Shown here: one piece after another, positions 7,853 through 14,204 of the stretch
Layout: each line of letters starts with the position of its first letter
How positions within the stretch are numbered: the stretch's first letter is position 1
Source of the DNA: an uncultured Clostridium sp.
GTDB lineage: Bacteria > Bacillota > Clostridia > Lachnospirales > Lachnospiraceae
Direction of reading: 5' to 3'
DNA: 18,932 bases
NCBI GenBank assembly: GCA_900541315.1
Contig: UQJF01000051.1
Span: 1-18,932, forward strand
Position numbers and translations under genes: made by a program
The notes under the pieces: model-generated
Told to the model about the DNA's origin: nothing
Databases searched by the model: none
The model's input: only the letters and a program-made list of their open reading frames with translations

Positions 7853-9466
7853 ATGACACAGTGGAAGATCCAGCCAGAAGACTGGAAAGAAGACTACAAA
7901 GAATTTGACGAAGCAACAGAAAAGTTTTACAGGGGGAAAATGGATGCAAAAACCTATAAGGGCATTTCTGGCGGCTTCGGAAGCTATGCCCAAAGAGGCG
8001 GAAATGCCAGTATGCTCCGTCTGCGTATGTCCGGCGGTGTTATGGATCTGAAGAAGCTTAAATTCATTGCTGACGCTATTGAGACATACCACATTAAAAG
8101 AGTCCATCTAACCACCTGCCAGACTTTACAGCTTCACGACCTGGATGAAGAGACTGTAAAGATTCTTGCAGTAGAAGCCTTGAAATGCGGCATCGTTACC
8201 AGAGGTGGTGGTGGAGACTTTCCAAGGAATGTAACAGTTTCTCCCTTATCCGGAATTGAAAACGGAGAATATTTTAATGTACTTCCATGGGCACTGGCTG
8301 CTGCAGACTACCTGATGACTTATATTAAAGGACCGAAGCTTCCAAGAAAGTTAAAAGTTGGTTTTTCCAATACACCTGCAAACCTGACCCATGCAACCTT
8401 CCGTGATCTGGGCTTTGCAGCAAGAGAAGACGGGACTTTTGATGTTTACAGTGCAGGTGGTCTGGGAAATAACCCTGCTTTTGCCGTAAAAGTAGCTGAA
8501 AAAGTTGAAAAAGACCAGATCCTTTACTACATTGAAGCTATGCATCAGATGTTTTTAACTTATGGTAATTATGAAAACCGTGCAAAGGCAAGAAGCCGGT
8601 ATATGCAGCAGACCTTAGGAGGTGCTGAGCAATATAAAGCAGCATTTTTAGAGAAATTAAAAGAAGTAAAAACGCAAAGGAAAGATCTGACCCTACAGCT
8701 TTCTGAGGATGAAATGGAATGTGGCACTGCTGCAGGCTTAAGCACCTTCAGCCACGATACTGAGCAGGAAAATAACGGCCCGACTGCTGTATTTACTGCA
8801 CCTGGAAGAAATCGCGTATATGCCCAGAAACAGCCTGGGCTCTATAGTGTGCTCTGTCATCCGGTAGGCGGAACACCGGATCCTGTTTTATTTGTAAACC
8901 TGTACAAAGTAATCTGTGATATTCCAGGTGCACAGCTTCGCCTTTGTCCAGATGAATCATTCTATGTAATTAACTGCCGCGAAGAAGATTTAGGACCTGT
9001 TCTGCACGCAACAAAGGGTGGGGCTAAAACTGTTTTTGAAGAATCTGTAGCCTGCATTGGAGCCCATGTATGCCAGCAGGGCATCCGTGATTCCCAGGGA
9101 CTTTTACAGAAACTAGTGGAAATGGAACGAAAAGAACAGTTTGCTGACGGAATTCTGCCAAAGATCCATATTTCCGGCTGCCCATCTTCCTGCGGTACCC
9201 ATCAGATTGGCGTGATCGGTTTCAGAGGCGGTGCCAAAACTGTAGATAACGTGCTTAAACCAGCATTTAATCTTTATATCAACGGCAGTGATGTCCAGGG
9301 CCAGGAACGTATGGGAAAAGAAATTGGAACTATGTTAGAAGAACAGATCCCTGACTTTTTATGTACATTGGGACATACAGTAAGTAACAGTGGCACAGAT
9401 TTTAAAACCTGGTTTGCAAAGAATCCGGAAGGTATTGAATCCATTGCAGTATCTTTCCTTGTATAA
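7853..9466 (+). CDS. Nitrite/sulfite reductase, sirohaem and 4Fe-4S enzyme
   Basis: 537 aa, ATG 7853 with AAAAGGAGAA just upstream. The family reduces sulfite to sulfide or nitrite to ammonia with six electrons. It has duplicated ferredoxin-like half domains and a 4Fe-4S cluster bridged to sirohaem. The cluster-binding cysteines are all visible: C401 and C407 (CIGAHVC, C-x5-C) and C443 and C447 (CPSSC, C-x3-C), followed by GTHQIGVIGFRGGA. The N-terminal half contains RMSGGVMDLKKL and a TTCQTLQLHD segment typical of the sirohaem pocket. Substrate preference and electron donor cannot be told from this sequence alone, and no asrA/asrB or ferredoxin partner is adjacent. The sirohaem precursor gene cobA-hemD lies 6 kb upstream, separated from it by NUDIX-jetABC. 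No clear terminator separates it from jetC (51-nt gap). Confidence 0.92.
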   Translation: MTQWKIQPEDWKEDYKEFDEATEKFYRGKMDAKTYKGISGGFGSYAQRGGNASMLRLRMSGGVMDLKKLKFIADAIETYHIKRVHLTTCQTLQLHDLDEETVKILAVEALKCGIVTRGGGGDFPRNVTVSPLSGIENGEYFNVLPWALAAADYLMTYIKGPKLPRKLKVGFSNTPANLTHATFRDLGFAAREDGTFDVYSAGGLGNNPAFAVKVAEKVEKDQILYYIEAMHQMFLTYGNYENRAKARSRYMQQTLGGAEQYKAAFLEKLKEVKTQRKDLTLQLSEDEMECGTAAGLSTFSHDTEQENNGPTAVFTAPGRNRVYAQKQPGLYSVLCHPVGGTPDPVLFVNLYKVICDIPGAQLRLCPDESFYVINCREEDLGPVLHATKGGAKTVFEESVACIGAHVCQQGIRDSQGLLQKLVEMERKEQFADGILPKIHISGCPSSCGTHQIGVIGFRGGAKTVDNVLKPAFNLYINGSDVQGQERMGKEIGTMLEEQIPDFLCTLGHTVSNSGTDFKTWFAKNPEGIESIAVSFLV

Positions 9467-9484
9467 AACGCTTTTCATTTTAAC

Positions 9485-9516
9485 CGGGCTGGTGTATAAT
9501 CTTCATATCATGCCCG
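9485..9516 (+). promoter_or_regulatory. Putative promoter -10 inside an inverted repeat
   Basis: A perfect TATAAT lies at 9495-9500 in the 66-nt gap before the SseB-like gene. No good -35 hexamer is found 16-18 nt upstream (TTTCAT or similar), so the promoter is weak or activator-dependent. The -10 sits inside an inverted repeat, CGGGC (9485-9489) and GCCCG (9512-9516), which could be an operator or a short hairpin. The downstream ATTTTA is too short a T-run to make a confident terminator. Confidence 0.35.
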
Positions 9517-9532
9517 ATTTTAGGAGGAAACA

Positions 9533-11035
9533 ATGGGATTATTTTCAAATAAAAAAGCTCAGGCAGATGGATTTTCATTTGCTGTAGATGAAGTTTATGC
9601 ATTAAAAGAAGGAAAAAGCGTAGTTGTTACCGGCAAGATGACAAGTGGAAAAGTAACTCCGGGAACGGCTGCTATCTGTTTAGACGAAGAAGGAAAGCCG
9701 GCTTTCCACTGCACCATCGAAGGGATCGAGCAGGGAACCAAGTTAATGAAGATAGCTTCTGCTGATATGAAGGGAACTTATGGACCACATTATGGCTTTA
9801 AATTAAGGGGCACTGTAAAAGAAGATGTTCCCAAAGGCGCAGTTTTAGTTCCTGTTACTGATGAACTGTTAGAAACAGTAAGCGAAACTGAAGAACCGGC
9901 GTTTACAGCTGTTCCTGCTCCAAAGATCATTGATTTTGCAAAGTTCTCCGGTCTTACCATGGATGATTTTACCGGTGTGCCAGAAGCAAATGAAGCTGAT
10001 CTGGAAGCAGTTAAAAAAGCAGGAGAACGGGATGAAAACCTGGCAGCCCTTCTACCAAAGAAGAGGGAAGATGAACTTTCTATCCTGGTTGCAGGAGAAG
10101 GAAGTCTTTCCGAAGCTTTACTGGTGCCTATGTCTGTAAAAGAATGCATTTTCATGATGTGCCGCTTACAGCAGATGAATGAACAGGCAGAAATGCCAGA
10201 CTACAACGAAAAAGGACAGCTGATCTACGATGCTATTGTTGAAAAGTTAAAAATGGCACCTTCCCTGTATGTGCTTTTAGATAAAGCTACCGGTCTTCCT
10301 TATATTATTGAGGGGACCATTGATGTTTACTCTGAAGAGATCCTGGCAAAACATGCCCTGCATTTTTATGAGAACCAGTACCATAAATCTTTAGTATTAA
10401 AAGAAATTCCAAAGAAGAGTACCGGGCTTCCAGGACGGATCAGCCTGTTTGCATGGCTGTACTATCTGGGAATGGATAACATTCTTGTTAATAACGGATC
10501 CTACCAGTTGTTAATGAAACGCTCTGACTTCTTAGAAGATATTACTGAAGAAAAAGGAGCAGAGCTTCCGGTTCCTGTATTCAACCCGGCTCTGCGCTTT
10601 GAAATGGCAGATCTTATGGGTGAAGTAAGATGGCCTGTAACTTACCCTGAAAGAGAAGAAAAACTTGCAGCAAAGAAAAATGCTGTATTAAATGAACTGG
10701 TTAAGAGTAAATTACTGGTTCCTGTTAAATACAATGGTGACTTAAATGTAGGGCAGAACAGTTTAAGTGCAGAACAGGGACAGGGCCTGATCCTTCCGCG
10801 GATCACCAATAAGCAGAAGCAGTCCTTCCTTCCACTGTTTACAGACTGGATGGAATTTGAGAAAGCTTATAAGCGCAACGACTGGGGCTGTGTTGTCTTT
10901 ACCATGGCAGATGCCATTCGGGCAACCGGCGGTGACAACATCGTTATCAATCCTCTCACTGAAAATCTGACTCTTGACAGAGAGGATATGAAGGCGGTCA
11001 TTGAAATTTATAAAAATCTTAAAAACGTCAAGTAA
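9533..11035 (+). CDS. Two-domain protein: EF-Tu domain-2-like barrel plus SseB-like domain
   Basis: 500 aa, ATG 9533 with TAGGAGG at 9521-9527. Residues about 14-110 read like the second (beta-barrel) domain of EF-Tu/EF1A: KSVVVTGKMTSGKVTPG, then FKLRGTVKEDVPKGAVL. No GTPase domain is attached. A linker rich in Glu and Lys follows, then a repeated SseB-type fold. The clearest copy is near residues 430-480 (LFTDWMEFEKAYKRNDW followed by GGDNIVINPLTENL). An earlier, more divergent copy may lie around 180-300. There is no signal peptide or membrane segment, so it is probably cytoplasmic. The function is unknown; SseB domains are described in type III secretion-associated proteins and in uncharacterised Gram-positive proteins. 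It stands between the reductase and the ylxM promoter with no obvious functional partner. Confidence 0.7.
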   Translation: MGLFSNKKAQADGFSFAVDEVYALKEGKSVVVTGKMTSGKVTPGTAAICLDEEGKPAFHCTIEGIEQGTKLMKIASADMKGTYGPHYGFKLRGTVKEDVPKGAVLVPVTDELLETVSETEEPAFTAVPAPKIIDFAKFSGLTMDDFTGVPEANEADLEAVKKAGERDENLAALLPKKREDELSILVAGEGSLSEALLVPMSVKECIFMMCRLQQMNEQAEMPDYNEKGQLIYDAIVEKLKMAPSLYVLLDKATGLPYIIEGTIDVYSEEILAKHALHFYENQYHKSLVLKEIPKKSTGLPGRISLFAWLYYLGMDNILVNNGSYQLLMKRSDFLEDITEEKGAELPVPVFNPALRFEMADLMGEVRWPVTYPEREEKLAAKKNAVLNELVKSKLLVPVKYNGDLNVGQNSLSAEQGQGLILPRITNKQKQSFLPLFTDWMEFEKAYKRNDWGCVVFTMADAIRATGGDNIVINPLTENLTLDREDMKAVIEIYKNLKNVK

Positions 11036-11041
11036 AAATAC

Positions 11042-11070
11042 TTGACATTGCTTTCCACATCGTGTATGAT
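11042..11070 (+). promoter_or_regulatory. Sigma-A-type promoter for ylxM-ffh-rpsP-khpA
   Basis: TTGACA (11042-11047, perfect -35) and TATGAT (11065-11070, one mismatch from the -10 consensus) are separated by exactly 17 nt. Transcription would start near 11077, only about 10 nt before the ylxM ATG at 11087. The AGGTGG ribosome binding site (11076-11081) would then fall at the very 5' end of the message. The -35 begins 6 nt after the preceding stop codon. Confidence 0.8.
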
Positions 11071-11086
11071 AGCACAGGTGGTTGAA

Positions 11087-11431
11087 ATGGAAAAAATCGT
11101 TGAACAGGGTCTGTTGTTTGATTTCTATGGAGAACTGCTGACGGAACACCAGCGTCGTATTTACGAAGATATGGTGTTAAATGATCTTTCGCCCAGCGAG
11201 ATTGCAAAGGAGCAGGGGATCAGCCGTCAGAGTGTTCACGATCTTAAGAAACGGTGCGACAAGATACTGGAAGAATATGAAACAAAATTGCAGCTGGTAG
11301 CCAAGTTTATGAAGATCCGGGAGATGATCCGGGAATTAGATGATCTTGCTGATACCTGTGCAAAAACCAGAGATATGGCTCTGATCGACCAGATCCGGAA
11401 ACTTTCCGGAGAGATTACAGCCACACTTTAG
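11087..11431 (+). CDS. ylxM: YlxM/p13-like DNA-binding protein associated with the signal recognition particle
   Basis: 114 aa. A helix-turn-helix of the sigma-70 region 4 type is visible at residues about 22-60: LTEHQRRIYEDMVLNDLSPS followed by IAKEQGISRQSVHDLKKRC. A charged helical C-terminus follows. In Firmicutes and in streptococci this small protein is encoded directly before ffh and modulates SRP activity. The ATG at 11087 is chosen because AGGTGG lies 5 nt upstream and the protein begins MEKIVEQGLLFDFY as in the family. A TTG at 11042 is the -35 element of the promoter and cannot be the start; an in-frame GTG at 11078 is possible but less likely. The stop is 10 nt before ffh, so the two are co-transcribed. 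Confidence 0.93.
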   Translation: MEKIVEQGLLFDFYGELLTEHQRRIYEDMVLNDLSPSEIAKEQGISRQSVHDLKKRCDKILEEYETKLQLVAKFMKIREMIRELDDLADTCAKTRDMALIDQIRKLSGEITATL

Positions 11432-11441
11432 GAGGTTATGA

Positions 11442-12824
11442 ATGGCTTTTGAAAGCTTATCCGACAAATTGCAGAATATTTTCAAAAACCTACGTGGCAA
11501 AGGCCGGCTTTCTGAAGCAGATGTAAAAGCTGCCTTAAAGGAAGTTAAAATGGCACTTCTGGAAGCAGATGTAAGCTTTAAAGTAGTTAAGCAGTTCATC
11601 AGCTCCATTCAGGAAAGAGCTGTAGGGGAAGAGGTATTCGGAAGCCTGACACCAGGACAGACTGTTATTAAGATCGTAACAGAAGAACTGGTAAAGCTGA
11701 TGGGCTCTGAAACCACAGAAATAGCCTTAAAACCGGGCAATGAGATCACAGTCATTATGATGGCAGGTCTTCAGGGTGCCGGTAAAACCACAACAACAGC
11801 CAAGATTGCTGCCAAGTTAAAAGCAAAAGGAAGAAAACCGCTGTTAGTTGCCTGCGATGTATATCGTCCGGCTGCTATTAAACAGCTGCAGATCAACGGC
11901 GAGAAAGTTGATGTGCCTGTATTCTCCATGGGCGATAAGATCAGCCCGGTGGATATTGCCAAAGCCGCTGTGGAACATGCTTCCAAGAACAATTTTAATG
12001 TAGTGATCCTGGATACAGCCGGCCGTCTTCATGTAGATGAAAACATGATGGAAGAGCTGGAGCAGATCAAGGAAGCAGTCAATGTATATCAGACCATACT
12101 GGTAGTTGATGCCATGACTGGTCAGGATGCAGTCAATGTTTCCGGAACCTTTAATGATAAGATCGGTATTGATGGTGTGATCCTTACAAAGCTGGATGGC
12201 GATACCCGAGGCGGTGCAGCCCTTTCTATCCGCTCTGTCACCGGAAAACCTATTTTATACATCGGTATGGGAGAAAAGCTCTCTGACCTGGAGCAGTTTT
12301 ATCCAGACCGTATGGCCTCCAGAATCCTTGGAATGGGTGATATCCAGTCTCTCATTGAGAAAGCAGCAGCCCAGGTAGATGAGGAACAGGCCAAAGAGTT
12401 ATCCCAGAAGCTGCGCAAGGCAGAGTTTGATTACAATGATTTCTTAAACCAGATGCAGCAGATCAGGAAAATGGGCGGTATGGGAAGTATCCTTTCCATG
12501 ATGCCTGGTGTGGGAAGCCAGTTAGCTGGTGTAGATATGGATGAAGGCGAACGGTCTATGCACCGTGTAGAATCTATTATCCTTTCCATGACAAAAGAGG
12601 AACGGGCTAATCCGGGACTGATAAATCCATCCCGCAAACAGCGTATTGCAAAAGGCGCTGGCGTAGATATTGGCGAAGTAAACCGTCTGGTAAAGCAGTT
12701 TGACCAGATGAAAAAAATGATGAAACAGATGCCGGGACTCATGGGCGGCGGCAAGCGCAAAGGCATGAAAGGTCTTGGCGGTTTAGGCGGTCTTATGGGC
12801 GGCAAGATGAAGCTTCCATTTTAA
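11442..12824 (+). CDS. ffh: Signal recognition particle protein Ffh (SRP54)
   Basis: 460 aa, ATG 11442 after an AGGAGG that overlaps the ylxM stop. Ffh is the GTPase of the signal recognition particle. It binds SRP RNA and hydrophobic signal sequences at the ribosome and delivers nascent membrane proteins to FtsY. The N domain (about 1-95) is followed by the G domain with GAGKTTTT (112-119), DTAGR (from D191) and TKLDGD (from T249). The M domain (about 300-460) is methionine-rich (MKKMMKQMPGLMGGG) and ends in a Gly/Lys/Met tail, GLGGLMGGKMKLPF. Length and motifs are standard. The SRP RNA gene was not found in this window: no GGAAGGAAGCAGC-like apical loop is present. Confidence 0.98.
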   Translation: MAFESLSDKLQNIFKNLRGKGRLSEADVKAALKEVKMALLEADVSFKVVKQFISSIQERAVGEEVFGSLTPGQTVIKIVTEELVKLMGSETTEIALKPGNEITVIMMAGLQGAGKTTTTAKIAAKLKAKGRKPLLVACDVYRPAAIKQLQINGEKVDVPVFSMGDKISPVDIAKAAVEHASKNNFNVVILDTAGRLHVDENMMEELEQIKEAVNVYQTILVVDAMTGQDAVNVSGTFNDKIGIDGVILTKLDGDTRGGAALSIRSVTGKPILYIGMGEKLSDLEQFYPDRMASRILGMGDIQSLIEKAAAQVDEEQAKELSQKLRKAEFDYNDFLNQMQQIRKMGGMGSILSMMPGVGSQLAGVDMDEGERSMHRVESIILSMTKEERANPGLINPSRKQRIAKGAGVDIGEVNRLVKQFDQMKKMMKQMPGLMGGGKRKGMKGLGGLGGLMGGKMKLPF

Positions 12825-12837
12825 GCTTCTGGCAAAC

Positions 12838-12871
12838 TTAGATAGTCAGACAGGTGTTCCTGTATGTCTAA
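12838..12871 (+). promoter_or_regulatory. Short hairpin in the ffh-rpsP gap
   Basis: TTAGA (12838-12842) can pair with TCTAA (12867-12871), enclosing ACAGG (12850-12854) paired with CCTGT (12859-12863) around a TGTT loop. It lies in the 100-nt gap between ffh and rpsP. No T-run follows, so it is not a standard terminator. It could be an mRNA processing or stability site, or chance. No promoter was recognised in the gap. Confidence 0.25.
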
Positions 12872-12924
12872 CATATAAAAACGAAAACAAATAGAAAAGA
12901 TTAATTTTACGGAGGTATGTAACA

Positions 12925-13167
12925 ATGGCAGTAAAGATGAGATTAAGAAGAATGGGACAGAAGAAGGCTCCTTTTTATAGAATCGTAGTTTCTGATTCCA
13001 GATCCCCAAGAGACGGAAAGTTCATCGAGGAAGTTGGATATTATGATTCCACCAAGGATCCTAGCGTGATCAAGTTTGATGAAGAAGCTACCAAGAAGTG
13101 GTTAGCAAATGGCGCTCAGCCAACCGAAACTGTAGGAAAGCTGTTAAAGATCGCTGGTATTCAGTAA
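12925..13167 (+). CDS. rpsP: 30S ribosomal protein S16
   Basis: 80 aa, ATG 12925 with GGAGGT 12 nt upstream. The N-terminus [20 protein letters not shown] and the following [18 protein letters not shown] are diagnostic of bacterial S16, a small basic protein that binds 16S rRNA early in assembly of the 30S body. Length is typical. It lies in the conserved order ffh-rpsP-khpA-rimM. The 100-nt gap before it is long for this operon and contains a small hairpin. Confidence 0.98.
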   Translation: MAVKMRLRRMGQKKAPFYRIVVSDSRSPRDGKFIEEVGYYDSTKDPSVIKFDEEATKKWLANGAQPTETVGKLLKIAGIQ

Positions 13168-13191
13168 TCTTTAATCAAATGAGGTGGAGAG

Positions 13192-13419
13192 ATGAAGGAA
13201 TTAGTCGAAGTGATTGCGAAAGCATTAGTCGATAACCCGGATGCGGTTGTAGTCAATGAATCCCTGAAAGGTGACGACACACTGATCGAACTTACGGTAG
13301 CTCCTGCCGATATGGGCAAGGTCATTGGCAAACAAGGCAGGATCGCAAAAGCAATCCGTTCCGTAGTCAAGGCCGCTGCCTCAAAGGAAGACAAGAAAGT
13401 AATCGTAGAGATTCAGTAA
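13192..13419 (+). CDS. khpA: KH-domain RNA-binding protein KhpA (YlqC)
   Basis: 75 aa, ATG 13192 preceded by GAGGTGGAGA. It is a single type II KH domain with the GxxG loop at G46-K47-Q48-G49 (VIGKQGRIAKAIRSVVK), which binds single-stranded RNA. In Firmicutes KhpA forms homodimers or heterodimers with KhpB and acts as a global post-transcriptional RNA binder affecting cell division and small RNAs. It is encoded 24 nt after rpsP, as usual. A strong terminator follows immediately, so it is the last gene of the ylxM-ffh-rpsP unit here. Confidence 0.95.
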   Translation: MKELVEVIAKALVDNPDAVVVNESLKGDDTLIELTVAPADMGKVIGKQGRIAKAIRSVVKAAASKEDKKVIVEIQ

Positions 13420-13427
13420 AAAAGGAG

Positions 13428-13472
13428 GGGCTGCCGCAGAATAGATACAGCTATTTTGCGGCAGCCCTTTTT
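13428..13472 (+). terminator. Rho-independent terminator after khpA
   Basis: GGGCTGCCGCA (13428-13438) pairs perfectly with TGCGGCAGCCC (13457-13467). A G-T wobble and five further pairs, AATAG (13440-13444) with CTATT (13451-13455), extend it to a 17-pair hairpin with a 6-nt loop. TTTTT follows (13468-13472). It starts 8 nt after the khpA stop. Confidence 0.95.
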
Positions 13473-13473
13473 A

Positions 13474-13644
13474 GTTAATGTACTCTCGGAATCTTTTTGT
13501 ACTTGATTTTGCGAGAAGATTTTTTGTCAGTTGTGCCCAAATTTTTGAGGCGTACGCGGTGCGTACGTTGATAAAATTCGGGTGCGACTGGCGAAAAATC
13601 GGCCGCAAAGGCAAGTGCATGAAAGACTCCGAGAGTACATGTTA
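13474..13644 (+). repeat. 163-nt rod-like hairpin element flanked by GTTA direct repeats: MITE-like insertion or unrecognised structured RNA
   Basis: Bases 13478-13640 fold almost completely on themselves. Paired blocks from outside in: 13478-13490 with 13628-13640 (13 perfect pairs); 13492-13497 with 13621-13626; 13498-13505 with 13612-13619; 13507-13513 with 13604-13610; 13518-13538 with 13580-13600 (21 uninterrupted pairs); 13540-13545 with 13573-13578; and 13550-13557 with 13561-13568 around a GGT loop. That is 69 pairs. The inner internal loop TGAG/TGAT could form tandem G-A pairs. GTTA occurs directly outside both ends (13474-13477 and 13641-13644), as a 4-bp target duplication would. 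Nine pairs are G-T wobbles against only two A-C mismatches in + strand sense, which favours a folded + strand RNA. I found no match to 6S RNA, SRP RNA or tmRNA motifs. No long real ORF lies within it. Confidence 0.7.
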
Positions 13645-13648
13645 TATA
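13640..13648 (+). promoter_or_regulatory. Candidate extended -10 for rimM-mutL-miaA
   Basis: TG (13640-13641), one base, then TATATA (13643-13648) fits an extended -10 promoter, with transcription starting near 13655, about 20 nt before the rimM ATG. No -35 was recognised. The rimM unit needs a promoter because the khpA terminator lies upstream. The T of the TG is the last base of the hairpin element, so insertion of that element may have created or altered the promoter. Confidence 0.3.
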
Positions 13649-13675
13649 TTTATATACAGAAAGGATCTTATATTT

Positions 13676-14188
13676 ATGGAAAACATGCTGCGTGTAGGTG
13701 TAGTGACATCTACTCATGGTGTAAGAGGCGAAGTAAAGGTTTTTCCTACCACGGACGATGCCAAGCGTTTTAAAAAGTTGAAAACGGTTATTCTGGACAC
13801 TGGAAAAGGACAGACTGCTTTAGAGATCGAACAGGTAAAATTCTTCAAAAATATGGTCATCTTAAAGTTTAAAGGCTATGATAATATCAATGATGTAGAA
13901 ACCTGGCGCCAGAAAGACCTTCTTATTACCAGAGAACAGGCCGTTGCCTTAAAACCAGATGAATACTTTATCACAGATCTGATTGGTCTGCAGGTAAATG
14001 ATGATGAAGGAAATGAAGTAGGCACTATCAAAGATGTACTGGAAACAGGGGCAAATGATGTATATGTAGTAGCTCTTCCAAATGGAAAGGAGCTCCTCCT
14101 GCCTGCTATTAAAGACTGTATCCTGAATGTGGATATGGAAAATGGTGAAATGACAGTTCATATCCTGGATGGTTTAATGGATCTGTAA
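13676..14188 (+). CDS. rimM: Ribosome maturation factor RimM
   Basis: 170 aa. RimM binds S19 and assists maturation of the 30S head and 16S rRNA processing. The N-terminal RimM barrel begins LRVGVVTSTHGVRGEVKV. The C-terminal PRC-barrel starts near residue 98 (DEYFITDLIGLQVNDDEG) and includes GTIKDVLETGANDVYVV. The start at ATG 13676 is chosen because the family begins here (MLRVGVV) and AGAAAGGA lies at 13658-13665. An in-frame ATG at 13478 would add 66 residues read from the hairpin element that resemble no protein. In many Firmicutes trmD and rplS follow; here mutL starts 16 nt later, so the operon order is altered. Confidence 0.95.
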   Translation: MENMLRVGVVTSTHGVRGEVKVFPTTDDAKRFKKLKTVILDTGKGQTALEIEQVKFFKNMVILKFKGYDNINDVETWRQKDLLITREQAVALKPDEYFITDLIGLQVNDDEGNEVGTIKDVLETGANDVYVVALPNGKELLLPAIKDCILNVDMENGEMTVHILDGLMDL

Positions 14189-14204
14189 GAAAGGACTTGA
14201 TGCT

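Noticed and set aside
7556..8107. 183-residue open frame on the minus strand across the jetC end and reductase start
   Set aside because: It is antisense to two well-supported genes and crosses their boundary. Its residues show no recognisable domain, and it has no evident ribosome binding site context. It is a shadow frame.
9390..9587. 65-residue + strand frame across the reductase end and the SseB-like start
   Set aside because: It overlaps both real genes in another frame, and its translation is arbitrary.
11042..11086. Extended N-terminus of YlxM starting at TTG 11042
   Set aside because: That TTG is the first half of the -35 hexamer, so it would not be in the transcript. AGGTGG serves ATG 11087.
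13478..13640. 6S RNA, SRP RNA or tmRNA as identity of the hairpin element
   Set aside because: 6S RNA needs a large open central bubble, but here the apparent bubble pairs (13492-13513 with 13604-13626). The SRP apical GGAAGGAAGCAGC-like loop and any tRNA-like end are absent.
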